Source: Aurantibrevibacter litoralis (GTDB lineage Bacteria > Bacteroidota > Bacteroidia > Flavobacteriales > Flavobacteriaceae). Taken from it: a DNA stretch of 64,000 nucleotides. The DNA lies in contig NZ_JAYEEQ010000017.1 in assembly GCF_034651555.1 (NCBI RefSeq), forward strand, positions 1-64,000. The letters are read 5' to 3'. Numbering within the stretch: the stretch's first letter is position 1; the number at the start of each line of letters is the position of its first letter. The position numbers and the translations under genes are program-made. Under the pieces are notes generated by a model. That model did not search any database. It had not been told where the DNA came from and saw nothing but the letters and a program-made list of their open reading frames with translations. This document shows positions 45,956-55,797 of the stretch, in pieces.

Positions 45956-46423
45956 TTATAGTGGGCTGCCTGAGGTGGCGCCTTTAGGGTTTACAAATGC
46001 TTTTATCCTTAAAATTTCGGATCCTTTCTCGGTATTGGCTGTTACCGTAATGGTCTTGGTAACCTGATTTTGGCCGGCACCATTAAATTTAACCAACAAC
46101 TCCCCGCTGTCTCCAGGAAGAATTGGGTCTTTTGGCGGATCCGGAACGGTGCAACCGCAGCTGCTTGTAGCATTGGTGATAATAAGTGGCGCGTTTCCGG
46201 TATTGGTAAATTTGAATACGGTTTCTTGCGCTGCGTTTTGTTCAATGACTCCAAAATCATGTTCCGATTTTTCAAAGGTCATTACCGGTAAACTTTTAGA
46301 AGCTTGATCCCTTTCGGAAGCTACTTCTACATTTGTTGCATTAATTTTGTCCGAAGCCTTTTCCTTGCACGAAACAAAAGCCATCAAAGAGACGCAAACT
46401 AAAGATGTCAATACGTTTTTCAT
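45956..46423 (-). CDS. DUF1573 domain lipoprotein
   Basis: 155 residues with a lipoprotein signal (LTSLVCVSLMAFVSC). The Ig-like DUF1573 domain has EKSEHDFGVIEQN, FKFTNTGNAPLIITNATSSC with the GCT end, and the PGDSGELLVKF segment. Function unknown. The ATG at 46423 begins the signal peptide; the longer in-frame start is rejected. Confidence 0.92.
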   Translation of the reverse strand: MKNVLTSLVCVSLMAFVSCKEKASDKINATNVEVASERDQASKSLPVMTFEKSEHDFGVIEQNAAQETVFKFTNTGNAPLIITNATSSCGCTVPDPPKDPILPGDSGELLVKFNGAGQNQVTKTITVTANTEKGSEILRIKAFVNPKGATSGSPL

Positions 46424-46557
46424 TTGTTTAATTTTATTTGTTTTTAATAGTCGCATTAAACGCCCAAAATGAGGCACCTTTGTTTCCGTGGAATTTTGGG
46501 TGCCGGCGTAACATGTTTTTTACTTAATCCATTGTTGCAAAATTAAGTATTATTTTT

Positions 46558-47505
46558 TTATAACAGTCCCCTGCCTTCTTTTTTTAACTTACCGCTTTCC
46601 TGATATTCTTTGACCAACTTATCTAGAATGCCATTGATAAATATGCTGCTCTTCGGTGTAGAGTATTCTTTGGCAATCTCAACGAACTCATTTAAGGTCA
46701 CTTTTTCGGGTATCGAAGAAAAACTGAGCAACTCGCAAATGGCCATTTTTAAGAGGATGGAATCAATATCGGCGATACGTTCTTTATCCCAATTTGGGGT
46801 TTTTCCTTCCATTTCCTTTTCCCATTTTTCTCGGTGCAAAAGGGTTTGGCTAAGTAGCTGTCCTGCAAATTCTAAATCGGCTTCATCCTTCAGCAAACGG
46901 GGAAGAAAATAGGTGTCTTTCTGATCGGGCTTTGCTTTTTTTAATAATTTATACAAATAGGTATTCACTATGGGAATATCATCGACCCAAGTAAGCTTGT
47001 CATCTTCCAAATAATCGTAAATTTTGTCGTTTGGTGCTATTATTTCTTTAAATAAATAAAGAACCAGTTCTTTGTCTTCCTCAAAAGAATGCTTCGCCTT
47101 TTTCATGTACTTTTGGTACATTTCGCTTTCCACAATTTCTTTGTAAACGATTTTTACGTACTCCTCGTTTAAATACCAATTTTTTAACTTTCGTTGCGCT
47201 AATTGATATTGCAAGGATTTGTTTTGACTTAACATCACTAAAAATTCATTTTCAATAAATTTCTTTCGGTTAGGGTAGGTGTCAGAAGCATTGGCCAAGT
47301 ACTTTTTGGCAGACAATTGAATCTGTTCCGAAGCCATAGCGTGTACTTCTACCAAAAGACTTAGCATTAACAGATAAAGGTTGTAGGTGTTCTCGATACT
47401 CGCTTCTAAAAAACCGCGTTGCCGATCTATGGATTCATCTTTGGAGAGGGTTTTGGCATAAATACATTGCATAACTTTTACCCTGAGATGCCTTCTTGTG
47501 AGCAT
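46558..47505 (-). CDS. nusB: Transcription antitermination factor NusB (long form)
   Basis: 315 residues, twice E. coli NusB: an N-terminal extension (about 1-170; begins MLTRRHLRVKVMQCIYA) and the NusB RNA-binding fold at the C-terminus (LNEFVEIAKEYSTPKSSIFI). The long form is typical of Bacteroidota. It helps rRNA operon antitermination and assembly. A -7 element TACTTTTG lies 38 bp upstream. Confidence 0.95.
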   Translation of the reverse strand: MLTRRHLRVKVMQCIYAKTLSKDESIDRQRGFLEASIENTYNLYLLMLSLLVEVHAMASEQIQLSAKKYLANASDTYPNRKKFIENEFLVMLSQNKSLQYQLAQRKLKNWYLNEEYVKIVYKEIVESEMYQKYMKKAKHSFEEDKELVLYLFKEIIAPNDKIYDYLEDDKLTWVDDIPIVNTYLYKLLKKAKPDQKDTYFLPRLLKDEADLEFAGQLLSQTLLHREKWEKEMEGKTPNWDKERIADIDSILLKMAICELLSFSSIPEKVTLNEFVEIAKEYSTPKSSIFINGILDKLVKEYQESGKLKKEGRGLL

Positions 47506-47543
47506 TTTAAAAGAACTTTAGTGGAATAATACCATTTTCACTG

Positions 47544-47551
47544 CAAAAGTA
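47544..47551 (-). promoter_or_regulatory. Putative -7 element (TACTTTTG) for nusB
   Basis: Exact TAnnTTTG on the minus strand. Confidence 0.5.
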
Positions 47552-47612
47552 GTACTATAATTTCAATTTTATCTTATCCACTTTAGAACATTTCCTTTTA
47601 ATGCCAAACATG

Positions 47613-47620
47613 TATCTTTG
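47613..47620 (+). promoter_or_regulatory. Putative -7 element (TATCTTTG) for the ABC exporter
   Basis: Lies inside the longest possible reading frame, which supports the downstream ATG at 47658 as the real start. Confidence 0.5.
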
Positions 47621-47657
47621 GGCATTGTTTGTGCAAACAGCCGAACGAATATTCCGG

Positions 47658-49412
47658 ATGAAAGAACTAAAACACCTCAATAAATACTTCAAAAAATACT
47701 GGCTGCAACTTTTGGTAGGTATTATTATTACCATTATTGCAAGGGTTTTTCAGTTGCTTATGCCCACCTATGTAAATAAGTCTATTAAATCCGTTGAAGA
47801 ATTTTTAAAAGGCGATCTTTCGGAACAGTTGGCCCGTGGGCAACTCCTGGAATTTATTTTCATTATTGTGGGTGCTGCCCTGCTATCTGCCGTATTTACC
47901 TTTTTTATGCGGCAAACCTTAATTAAAGTTTCGCGCTACATTGAATATGATCTTAAAAACGAAATATTTGATCATTACCAAATTCTTAATCTGGATTTTT
48001 ACAAGAAAAACAGAACAGGTGATCTTATGAACCGTATTACGGAAGATGTGAGCCAAGTTCGCGATTACACGGGTCCGGCCATAATGTACGGGATTCAAAC
48101 GCTTACCCTTTTCGTGATTTTAATTCCGTTAATGTTTATTAAAGCACCCGAATTGGCTTTTTATACAGTGCTTCCCCTCCCGGTACTTTCTGTCCTTATT
48201 TACAAAATAAGTAGAATCATACATCGCCGAAGTACTATTGTACAGCAGTTTTTATCGCAGCTATCTACCTTTACCCAAGAATCATTTTCGGGCGTATCGG
48301 TAATAAAGGCCTATAACCTAGAACCCAAAATTAATGCCGAATTCCGAGCCCTATCCATAGAGGGTAAAGATAAAAGCATGAGTTTGGCCAAAGTCAACGC
48401 TTGGTTTTTTCCGTTAATGATTTTGCTTATCGGTATAAGTAATGTATTTGTTATTTACATTGGGGGTAAACAATATATAGATGGTGAAATTGCCTCTGTA
48501 GGTATTATAGCCGAATTTGTTCTTTATGTAAACATGCTTACGTGGCCAGTGGCTGTAGTAGGCTGGCTTACCAGCATTGTGCAGCGGGCTGCTGCTTCTC
48601 AAAAAAGAATCAATGAATTTTTAAGCACACAACCTAGCATTGTAAACGAGGTAGCTATGCCCACCTCCATCGTTGGGAAAATAGTGTTCAAAAATGTTTC
48701 GTTTACGTATTCCGACACCCAAATTAGAGCCTTAAAAAACATTTCTTTTACCATAAATCCGGGAGAAACAGTGGCTATTATCGGGAAAATAGGCTCCGGC
48801 AAATCTACTATTTTAGATTTGGTAGCTCGTTTATACGACGTGTCTTCCGGCGAAATTTATATTGACGGTGTTCCTATAAAAAAATTAAATTTGCACAGCC
48901 TTCGTTCGGCTATTGGTGCTGTACCTCAAGATGCCTTTCTCTTTTCAGACAGTATTGAAAACAATATAAAATTCGGGAAAGCGAACGCTACGGATGAAGA
49001 AGTTGTAGCCGCTGCAAAAAAAGCAGTGGTACATGAAAACATATCGGAATTTACGCATCAATACAACACCATACTCGGAGAACGAGGCATCACCCTAAGT
49101 GGCGGGCAAAAACAACGCGTATCCATCGCAAGGGCATTGCTTAAAGATCCGCAAATCTATTTGTTTGATGATTGCCTCTCAGCAGTAGATACCGAAACGG
49201 AAGAAGAAATTTTAGAAAATTTAAAAAAAGCGGCCCAAAACAAAACCACCCTTATTGTGAGCCACAGGGTGTCGTCTGCCAAGAATGTAGATAAAATACT
49301 TGTTTTGGAAGAAGGTACGATATTGCAAGAAGGTACCCATGAGGAACTTATTGAAAAGGATGGCTATTATAAAACACTCTATATAAACCAACTCTCTGAG
49401 AAAGAAAACTAA
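47658..49412 (+). CDS. ABC exporter, fused permease-ATPase (MsbA/LmrA-like)
   Basis: 584 residues: six helices (about 15-310) and a nucleotide-binding domain with Walker A IGKIGSGKSTILDL, signature LSGGQKQRVSIARAL, Walker B IYLFDDCLSAVD and an H-loop SHRVSS. A half-transporter that must dimerise; multidrug or lipid export is likely. The ATG at 47658 is preferred over the start at 47601 because a promoter element lies between them. Confidence 0.93.
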   Translation: MKELKHLNKYFKKYWLQLLVGIIITIIARVFQLLMPTYVNKSIKSVEEFLKGDLSEQLARGQLLEFIFIIVGAALLSAVFTFFMRQTLIKVSRYIEYDLKNEIFDHYQILNLDFYKKNRTGDLMNRITEDVSQVRDYTGPAIMYGIQTLTLFVILIPLMFIKAPELAFYTVLPLPVLSVLIYKISRIIHRRSTIVQQFLSQLSTFTQESFSGVSVIKAYNLEPKINAEFRALSIEGKDKSMSLAKVNAWFFPLMILLIGISNVFVIYIGGKQYIDGEIASVGIIAEFVLYVNMLTWPVAVVGWLTSIVQRAAASQKRINEFLSTQPSIVNEVAMPTSIVGKIVFKNVSFTYSDTQIRALKNISFTINPGETVAIIGKIGSGKSTILDLVARLYDVSSGEIYIDGVPIKKLNLHSLRSAIGAVPQDAFLFSDSIENNIKFGKANATDEEVVAAAKKAVVHENISEFTHQYNTILGERGITLSGGQKQRVSIARALLKDPQIYLFDDCLSAVDTETEEEILENLKKAAQNKTTLIVSHRVSSAKNVDKILVLEEGTILQEGTHEELIEKDGYYKTLYINQLSEKEN

Positions 49413-49490
49413 AAAAATGTTGTCGGATTAGCATTTTTTTTCCATTTTTGATTGAATTTACGTTATAAAAATAACTATATACGAGATGAT

Positions 49491-49862
49491 ATGAGCGAGA
49501 AAGATTTAATTGATCAGGAAGAAATTTATTCCAAAGTATTACGAGCTGGAAGAAGAACGTATTTTTTTGATGTACGAAGCACTAAAGCCGGAGATTATTA
49601 CCTTACCGTTACGGAAAGCAAAAAATTTACACATGATGACGGTTCTTTTCACTACAAAAAACACAAAATTTATTTGTATAAGGAGGACTTCGCTGCCTTT
49701 AAAGAGCATATTGATGAAATGATGGACTTTATTGTGGACCAAAAAGGCACGGAAGTTATTTCGGAACGGCATCAAAAGGATTTTAAAAAAGAAGAGTTTG
49801 AAGAAGATATTGCCGATACACCTAAAGGTAAATTTTTGGATGTTGATTTTGACGACATTTAA
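49491..49862 (+). CDS. DUF3276 (PUR-family) protein
   Basis: 123 residues. The PUR-like repeat region contains LRAGRRTYFFDVRSTKAGDY and LTVTESKK, matching Bacteroidota DUF3276 proteins thought to bind single-stranded nucleic acid. An acidic tail follows (EEFEEDIAD, DVDFDDI). ATG 49491 gives the conserved MSEKDLIDQEEIYSK start. Confidence 0.9.
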   Translation: MSEKDLIDQEEIYSKVLRAGRRTYFFDVRSTKAGDYYLTVTESKKFTHDDGSFHYKKHKIYLYKEDFAAFKEHIDEMMDFIVDQKGTEVISERHQKDFKKEEFEEDIADTPKGKFLDVDFDDI

Positions 49863-49882
49863 CGGTGTACAATTATTAGGTA

Positions 49883-49912
49883 ATAACGACCCACGGTTTA
49901 GGGTCGTTTTTC
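49883..49912 (+). terminator. Intrinsic terminator
   Basis: Stem AACGACCC/GGGTCGTT followed by a T-tract, after the DUF3276 gene. Confidence 0.85.
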
Positions 49913-49939
49913 TTTTAAATCTCATTTAAACTTGGTACT

Positions 49940-52462
49940 ATGAACAAATGGTTGTTTTTTTTATTTTTTATAGCAGCACTTACTTTAAAAGCACAAGAAA
50001 GAATAGATCTAAACTACTATCTGCCACAAGATATAACCTACGATGGCAGCATACCAAAACCGATGGATGTTATAGGTCATGAGGTGGGCGAATGGCATGT
50101 AACGCACGATAAACTTATTCAGTATATGCAAAAGTTGGCCGAGGTAAGCCCTCGGTTTAGTTTGGAAAATAGAGGAGCAACCTTCGAAGGGCGGCCTTTG
50201 CTTCTGCTTACGGTTACTTCGCCTAAAAACCACGGCAACTTAGCGCAGCTTCAAAAAGAACACGTACAACTTTCGGAGACCGACGGAAGCACATTAAATG
50301 TGGAGAACATGCCTGTTGTAGTATACCAAGGCTTTTCCATTCATGGTAACGAGCCTAGCGGGTCTAATGCTGCATTAGCCTACGCATACTACTTAGCCGC
50401 CGCACAGGGACCGGAAATTGAGGCGCTATTAGATCAATTAATTATCTTATTGGATCCCTCCTTTAATCCGGATGGATTGCAACGCTTTGCCTATTGGGCC
50501 AATACCAACAAAAGTGCAATCCTAAATCCGGATAAAAACGAGCGCGAATATCATGAGGTTTGGCCTGGCGGACGCACCAACCACTATTGGTTTGATATGA
50601 ACCGGGATTGGCTTCCTGTGCAACTTCCCGAAAGTAAGGCGCGTATAAAGTCGTATCACCAATGGCTACCCAATATCCTTACAGATCATCACGAAATGGG
50701 AACCAATTCCACTTTCTTTTTTCAACCGGGTGAACCTTCCAGAGTACATCCGTTAACACCCAAGATTAATCAAGATCTCACTATGGAGATCGGTACGTAT
50801 CACGCCAAGGCTTTAGACGGTATTGGTTCGCTATATTACACGCAAGAAAACTACGACGATTATTATTACGGTAAAGGTTCTACGTTTCCAGATATCAATG
50901 GAGCCATAGGAATTTTATTTGAACAAGGAAGTTCTCGGGGTCATATTCAAGAAAGCGAAAACGGAGTGGTTACCTTTCCGTTTACTATCCGGAATCAATT
51001 TCTAACGGCCTTATCTACCATAGAGGCTGCCTTTGCTATGCGTACTAAACTATTAACATATCAACGTAATTTTTATAACGATGTGCGTGCCGAAAGTACC
51101 AAAAGCAAAACAAAGGCAATTGTTTTTGGTGATGCCAAAGACAGGGCCAAAACCCATCATTTGGCCGAAATTTTAGAGCGTCATAACATTCGCTTGCACG
51201 CGCTCTCCAATGATGTAACTCTCAACGGAAAGTCCTTTACGAAAGAGGCAAGCTATGTGGTTCCTTTGCAGCAAAAGAATGCTAAAATAATACAGGCCAT
51301 GTTCGAAAAGAGAACTACGTTTACGGACAGTCTCTTTTATGACATCTCGGGGTGGACCTTTCCAATGGCGTTTAATGTAGATTATGCCGAACTTCCTAAT
51401 ATAGGTCTTGCGGGATCTGAAATACCGGAACTACAACCCCTCAGTGGAAGCGTATCTGCAATAAGCACGTACGCGTATTTGTTTGAGTGGAATGAATATT
51501 ACACACCCAAAGCACTTCATCAAATTTTACAGAAAGGACTGCGAGCCAAAGTGGCCAAATCGCCCTTTTCCTTAGAAGGCAATCGGTATGACTATGGCAC
51601 GATAATGATACCCGTTCAAAACCAGATCTTAGATCCCGAGGCACTCTTTTCCTTTCTGAATCAAGTAGCGAAGGAAAGTTTCCTGCAAATCCAAGCAGTA
51701 AGCACAGGACTTACGCAAGGCATCGACTTGGGGAGTAACGAATTTGATCCTTTAGAAAAACAAAAGGTAGCGCTGGTAGTAGGCCGAAATTTTACCTACA
51801 CGGATGCCGGAGAAATTTGGCACTTGTTTGATCAACGCTACGACATGCAGCTCACCAAAATTGACATCGACTATTTCAATTCCGTGGATTTGAATGGGTA
51901 TACGGCTATTATCATCCCAAATTCTAGAGGAACTACGTTAGACAAGCGTATGGCCGACAAACTCAAGGATTGGGTAAAGAATGGGGGAACACTTATTGGG
52001 TATCGCAACGCCGCACAATGGTTAAGTAGGAACGAATTTATAAGCCTCGATTTTAAAAAAGATACCTTAGTGGCAAAAAACATTGCCTTCGATCAGAAAA
52101 GAAACTTTGAGGGTGCTCAGAATATGGATGGTGCCATTTTTAAGGCGACTCTAGACCGATCTCATCCTATTACCTATGGATTTAAAAACGAAGAACTGTC
52201 TGTTTTTAGAAATACCAATATTTATATTACGGCAGACAAGAATAGCTATAATAATCCTATTAAGTATACCAATAATCCATTACAAAGCGGTTATATATCC
52301 AAAGAAAATTTAGCGCTATTAAAAAATACGGTACCCTTTAAGGTACAGCGTGTAGGCCAGGGTAGGGTTATTGTTTTTACCGATAATACTAATTTTAGAG
52401 CGTTTTGGTACGGTACAAACAAATTATTGATGAATGCCATTTTCTTTTCAAAAATTATGTAA
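49940..52462 (+). CDS. M14 family zinc carboxypeptidase
   Basis: 840-residue exported protein (signal FFLFFIAALTLKAQ). The M14 domain occupies about residues 50-370, with the zinc-binding HGNEPSGSN, FDMNRDWLP and TDHHEMGTNST. The C-terminal third resembles a glutamine-amidotransferase-like fold (YTAIIIPNSRGTTLDKRMAD). Such large M14 proteins are frequent in Bacteroidota. Its stop nearly meets the promoter of the redoxin gene. Confidence 0.92.
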   Translation: MNKWLFFLFFIAALTLKAQERIDLNYYLPQDITYDGSIPKPMDVIGHEVGEWHVTHDKLIQYMQKLAEVSPRFSLENRGATFEGRPLLLLTVTSPKNHGNLAQLQKEHVQLSETDGSTLNVENMPVVVYQGFSIHGNEPSGSNAALAYAYYLAAAQGPEIEALLDQLIILLDPSFNPDGLQRFAYWANTNKSAILNPDKNEREYHEVWPGGRTNHYWFDMNRDWLPVQLPESKARIKSYHQWLPNILTDHHEMGTNSTFFFQPGEPSRVHPLTPKINQDLTMEIGTYHAKALDGIGSLYYTQENYDDYYYGKGSTFPDINGAIGILFEQGSSRGHIQESENGVVTFPFTIRNQFLTALSTIEAAFAMRTKLLTYQRNFYNDVRAESTKSKTKAIVFGDAKDRAKTHHLAEILERHNIRLHALSNDVTLNGKSFTKEASYVVPLQQKNAKIIQAMFEKRTTFTDSLFYDISGWTFPMAFNVDYAELPNIGLAGSEIPELQPLSGSVSAISTYAYLFEWNEYYTPKALHQILQKGLRAKVAKSPFSLEGNRYDYGTIMIPVQNQILDPEALFSFLNQVAKESFLQIQAVSTGLTQGIDLGSNEFDPLEKQKVALVVGRNFTYTDAGEIWHLFDQRYDMQLTKIDIDYFNSVDLNGYTAIIIPNSRGTTLDKRMADKLKDWVKNGGTLIGYRNAAQWLSRNEFISLDFKKDTLVAKNIAFDQKRNFEGAQNMDGAIFKATLDRSHPITYGFKNEELSVFRNTNIYITADKNSYNNPIKYTNNPLQSGYISKENLALLKNTVPFKVQRVGQGRVIVFTDNTNFRAFWYGTNKLLMNAIFFSKIM

Positions 52463-52467
52463 TCTCG

Positions 52468-52475
52468 TACCTTTG
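52468..52475 (+). promoter_or_regulatory. Putative -7 element (TACCTTTG) for the redoxin gene
   Basis: Exact TAnnTTTG 19 bp upstream of the ATG, just after the M14 stop. Confidence 0.45.
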
Positions 52476-52493
52476 TCTTTTAAAGGAGGAAAA

Positions 52494-53048
52494 ATGGCAC
52501 GAACAGCAAGCAATATGCTACCCTTAGGTACGGTGGCACCAAATTTTGAGCTTTTAGACACCATAAGCGGAAAAAAGGTAGGTTTAGAGCAGTGTAAAGG
52601 TAGTGTAGGCACTTTAATTGCCTTTATTTGTAACCACTGTCCGTTTGTGAAACACATTAATAAAGAACTGGCTCAATTGGGTAAAACGTACCCTGAAAAG
52701 GGTATTGGGTTTGTGGCCATTTCTAGTAATGATATCGAAAATTACCCCGAAGACGCTCCGAATCTTATGAAGCAAACAGCCTTGGCAGAAGGTTATGCAT
52801 TTCCTTATTTATACGATGAAGACCAAGGGGTGGCTAAGGCGTATGATGCTGCCTGTACCCCGGATTTTTACATTTTTGATGCTGATTTGAAATTAGTATA
52901 TCGGGGTCAGTTGGATGATTCTCGTCCCGGAAATGGTATACCGGTTAGCGGTAAAGACATCTGTGATGCATTGAATGCCCTTGTAGCCGGAGAATCTGTA
53001 AACCAAATGCAAAAGCCTAGTATTGGATGTAATATTAAGTGGAAGTAA
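52494..53048 (+). CDS. Thioredoxin-family protein (AhpC/TSA-like redoxin)
   Basis: 184 residues, thioredoxin fold, with a single-cysteine-type active region AFICNHCPFVKH (CxxC as C-N-H-C). FVAISSNDIENYPED and CTPDFYIFD with the cis-Pro loop follow. The ATG at 52494 is set by an unusually strong Shine-Dalgarno, AAAGGAGGAAAA, rare in this window. No signal peptide, so cytoplasmic. Confidence 0.92.
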   Translation: MARTASNMLPLGTVAPNFELLDTISGKKVGLEQCKGSVGTLIAFICNHCPFVKHINKELAQLGKTYPEKGIGFVAISSNDIENYPEDAPNLMKQTALAEGYAFPYLYDEDQGVAKAYDAACTPDFYIFDADLKLVYRGQLDDSRPGNGIPVSGKDICDALNALVAGESVNQMQKPSIGCNIKWK

Positions 53049-53116
53049 ACACTCATTTTTGTTCTAACGGAGCTACTAAAATGGAACAACGGCGAGGTAG
53101 CGCCCAACGGAAAAAT

Positions 53117-53662
53117 TTACAACCAACCTTCTCGAACCAACGCATTCTTTATGTGTGTGTAATGATGTTTGCCGTGCCAAGCATATCTACCGATAGTTTC
53201 TTTAATACTATAAACGGTTTCTCCATCAGGATGTATGTAGGTACGCTCCAAATCACTGGGAGACAGCCCTTTTAAAAGAAAGACCATTTTGGCATGAACA
53301 GCAGAAAGACCGTTTAAGGAAAGGGATATAGGAGCCGTACGCGCATCAAACAAAATACTCCATTGCTTCTCATCATATGGTTTTATGGTAGGAAGATCTT
53401 CGGTTAACGCCCATTTAAATCGAATATAGCTGTTAAAATGACTGTCTGCCAAATGGTGTATCACTTGCCTTATGGTCCACCCTTCGGGTCGGTAGGGCGT
53501 ATTCAATTGAGTATCCGATAGCGGAGCTACTAAAGAAGCCAAATCTTCCGGCAAAGCTTCCAACTCTATTATCCACTCCATTATGTCGGTATCGCTAATG
53601 ATTTTTGGAGTTGTAAATCGGCCTATAGGATATTGCATGGCAGCCAGCGTTTCTTTATTCAT
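53117..53662 (-). CDS. YfiT/DinB-family metal-dependent protein
   Basis: 181 residues, four-helix DinB-like fold. His residues forming the metal site appear in VIHHLADSHFNSYIR and YAWHGKHHYTHI. B. subtilis YfiT-like members are metal-dependent hydrolases or bacillithiol transferases; the activity here is not determined. Convergent with the redoxin gene. Confidence 0.88.
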   Translation of the reverse strand: MNKETLAAMQYPIGRFTTPKIISDTDIMEWIIELEALPEDLASLVAPLSDTQLNTPYRPEGWTIRQVIHHLADSHFNSYIRFKWALTEDLPTIKPYDEKQWSILFDARTAPISLSLNGLSAVHAKMVFLLKGLSPSDLERTYIHPDGETVYSIKETIGRYAWHGKHHYTHIKNALVREGWL

Positions 53663-53867
53663 TTTTTCAATTATTTTTGCGAATTACTGCTATCATAAGA
53701 ATCACTAGATTGAGGCATGGAGAATGAGGCTCAACTTTTGATAACAGTGTTCAAATTACATAATTCAAAAATAAAGTTTAATACAATTTTAACCGACAAA
53801 GCTTACCGTTTTATTTTTAATCTATTAATTTTATGGAGTATAAATAATTCATCTTAAAACAAAAAAT

Positions 53868-54506
53868 ATGGCTACCATACGATTGGGCGACGTTGCCCCA
53901 GATTTTACGGCAGAAAGCTCTGCCGGCACACTGAATTTTTATGAGTATCTCGGCGATGGTTGGGGCATTTTATTTTCTCATCCGGCCGATTTTACACCGG
54001 TATGCACCACTGAATTGGGTACGGCTGCAAAATTTAAAGGAGAATTTGATAAACGCAATGTAAAAATGCTTGCTTTAAGTGTAGACGGTCTTCAATCGCA
54101 TTCGGATTGGATTAAGGACATTAATGAAACGCAGCAAACAACTATCAATTTCCCGATTATTGCCGACGAAAACAAAAAGGTATCTACACTGTACGATATG
54201 ATACATCCTAACGCAGACAACAATCTCACCGTGCGTTCAGTGTACATTGTGGCTCCGGACAAAACCGTAAAATTAATCCTGACGTATCCTGCTTCTACCG
54301 GCCGTAATTTTTATGAACTGCTCCGGGTTATAGACTCTTTACAACTTACTGCCTATCATAAAGTGGCTACGCCTGCTAATTGGGAGCATGGAGATGAAGT
54401 TGTGGTTAGTCCGGCCATTTCTACGGCCGATGCCAAACACATTTTTCCTAAAGGGGTAAATGAGGTGAAACCGTATTTGCGCTTAACCCCGCAACCGAAC
54501 ATATAA
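53868..54506 (+). CDS. Peroxiredoxin (1-Cys, Prx6-type)
   Basis: 212 residues. The peroxidatic Cys is in SHPADFTPVCTTELGT. The C-terminal arm extends beyond 2-Cys forms, and no resolving Cys is seen, consistent with Prx6/1-Cys. Detoxifies H2O2 and organic peroxides. Monocistronic, with a terminator at 54559. Confidence 0.94.
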   Translation: MATIRLGDVAPDFTAESSAGTLNFYEYLGDGWGILFSHPADFTPVCTTELGTAAKFKGEFDKRNVKMLALSVDGLQSHSDWIKDINETQQTTINFPIIADENKKVSTLYDMIHPNADNNLTVRSVYIVAPDKTVKLILTYPASTGRNFYELLRVIDSLQLTAYHKVATPANWEHGDEVVVSPAISTADAKHIFPKGVNEVKPYLRLTPQPNI

Positions 54507-54558
54507 AAGCCCATAACTTGCCCGAATGGTAGAGTCGGGTTTGCCTTTAAAAAATCGG

Positions 54559-54590
54559 AAAAAGCCTTTCGTATATGGAAGGCTTTTTTC
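54559..54590 (+). terminator. Intrinsic terminator
   Basis: Stem AAAAGCCTT/AAGGCTTTT with a 10-nt loop and T-run. Confidence 0.82.
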
Positions 54591-54723
54591 TTGTAAAGGT
54601 GGCATCGCCTTGCCTTTTTGTTCCATTACAACGCGAAATAAATGTTAATTAAATTTAAAGGTTTCGTGGTATTACATTATTTAAAATTAGCTTTGAAAAA
54701 GCTAAGGCTGTTGAACCAAAATC

Positions 54724-55797
54724 ATGAAACCAAAGCATATTATTATAACCTTACTGGTGCTGGTCATTGCCTCGCTAGTATTCTACCGCATTAAAAGCAA
54801 TAGTACGGAAAAGGGGATTTCCGAAGTAGCGGCTACCGTAAAAAGTGCATCTCCCGTAACCGGATATAAGATTGTGCCGCGAAAATTTGCCAATGAACTT
54901 TCGGTTTCCGGGTCTATTGAAGCTAACGAACAGGTTGAAATACGGAGTGAAGTTTCGGGAATAGTACAAGGCATTTTTTTTAATGAAGGTTCTTTTGTAA
55001 ACAAAGGGCAATTGTTAGTAAAAATTAATGATCAGGAATTAAAGGCTCAATTATCTCAAGCACAAACACGCCAAGCCCTTGCTGCGGAAAATGAAAGGCG
55101 GGCTAAATTATTATTGCAGAAAGAAGCGGTTAGTCAAGAAGAATATGATGTAGCCAATTCGGAGTACAAATCCATGTTAGCCCAAACCGAGCTGGTACAG
55201 GCGCAATTGGCTAAAACCTCAATTGTGGCACCCTTTTCCGGTAAAATAGGACTGCGTTCCATATCGCCTGGAACCTATGTAACGCCTACTACGTTAATTG
55301 CGAATTTAGTAAACATCAATCAAGTAAAAGTTACATTTTCTATACCTGAAAAATATGTGCCCGTAGTAACCCCAAATACTGAGATTAGTTTTAGGGTTGC
55401 CGGCTATCAGGAAGCATTTACTGCTAAAATATACGCCATAGAACCGGGTATAGAGATCACTACGAGAACACAGCAAATTAGAGCTTTGGCAGACAATAAA
55501 GAAAGCAAATTACTTCCCGGTACTTTTGCTAGTGTTGCTGTGCCTTTGGCCATAGAGGATAGTGCAATTCTTATTCCTTCGGAAGCGGTAATACCTATAC
55601 AGAACGGCAAAAAAGTGTTTGTATCTTCCAATGGATTGGCCAAAGAAGTGTTGATAGAAACGGCGACCAGAACCGATAAGGATATACAGGTGATATCGGG
55701 GTTAAAAGCAGGCGATACTGTGCTGACTACCGGTATTATGAGCTTGCGAGATGGAAGTCCGTTAGCCATTACCTTGCTTAATACGACACAATCATGA
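54724..55797 (+). CDS. RND efflux periplasmic adaptor (MFP)
   Basis: 357 residues: N-terminal membrane anchor, lipoyl-like half-motifs (IRSEVSGIVQGIFFNEGSF and IVAPFSGKIGLRSISPGTYV) flanking a coiled-coil hairpin (about 105-160), then beta-barrel and membrane-proximal domains. Couples the inner-membrane pump to the outer-membrane channel. Overlaps the pump gene by 4 bp. Confidence 0.95.
   Translation: MKPKHIIITLLVLVIASLVFYRIKSNSTEKGISEVAATVKSASPVTGYKIVPRKFANELSVSGSIEANEQVEIRSEVSGIVQGIFFNEGSFVNKGQLLVKINDQELKAQLSQAQTRQALAAENERRAKLLLQKEAVSQEEYDVANSEYKSMLAQTELVQAQLAKTSIVAPFSGKIGLRSISPGTYVTPTTLIANLVNINQVKVTFSIPEKYVPVVTPNTEISFRVAGYQEAFTAKIYAIEPGIEITTRTQQIRALADNKESKLLPGTFASVAVPLAIEDSAILIPSEAVIPIQNGKKVFVSSNGLAKEVLIETATRTDKDIQVISGLKAGDTVLTTGIMSLRDGSPLAITLLNTTQS

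Noticed and set aside
53663..53867. Possible regulatory RNA upstream of the peroxiredoxin
   Set aside because: No convincing hairpin or promoter pair; ordinary AT-rich spacer.
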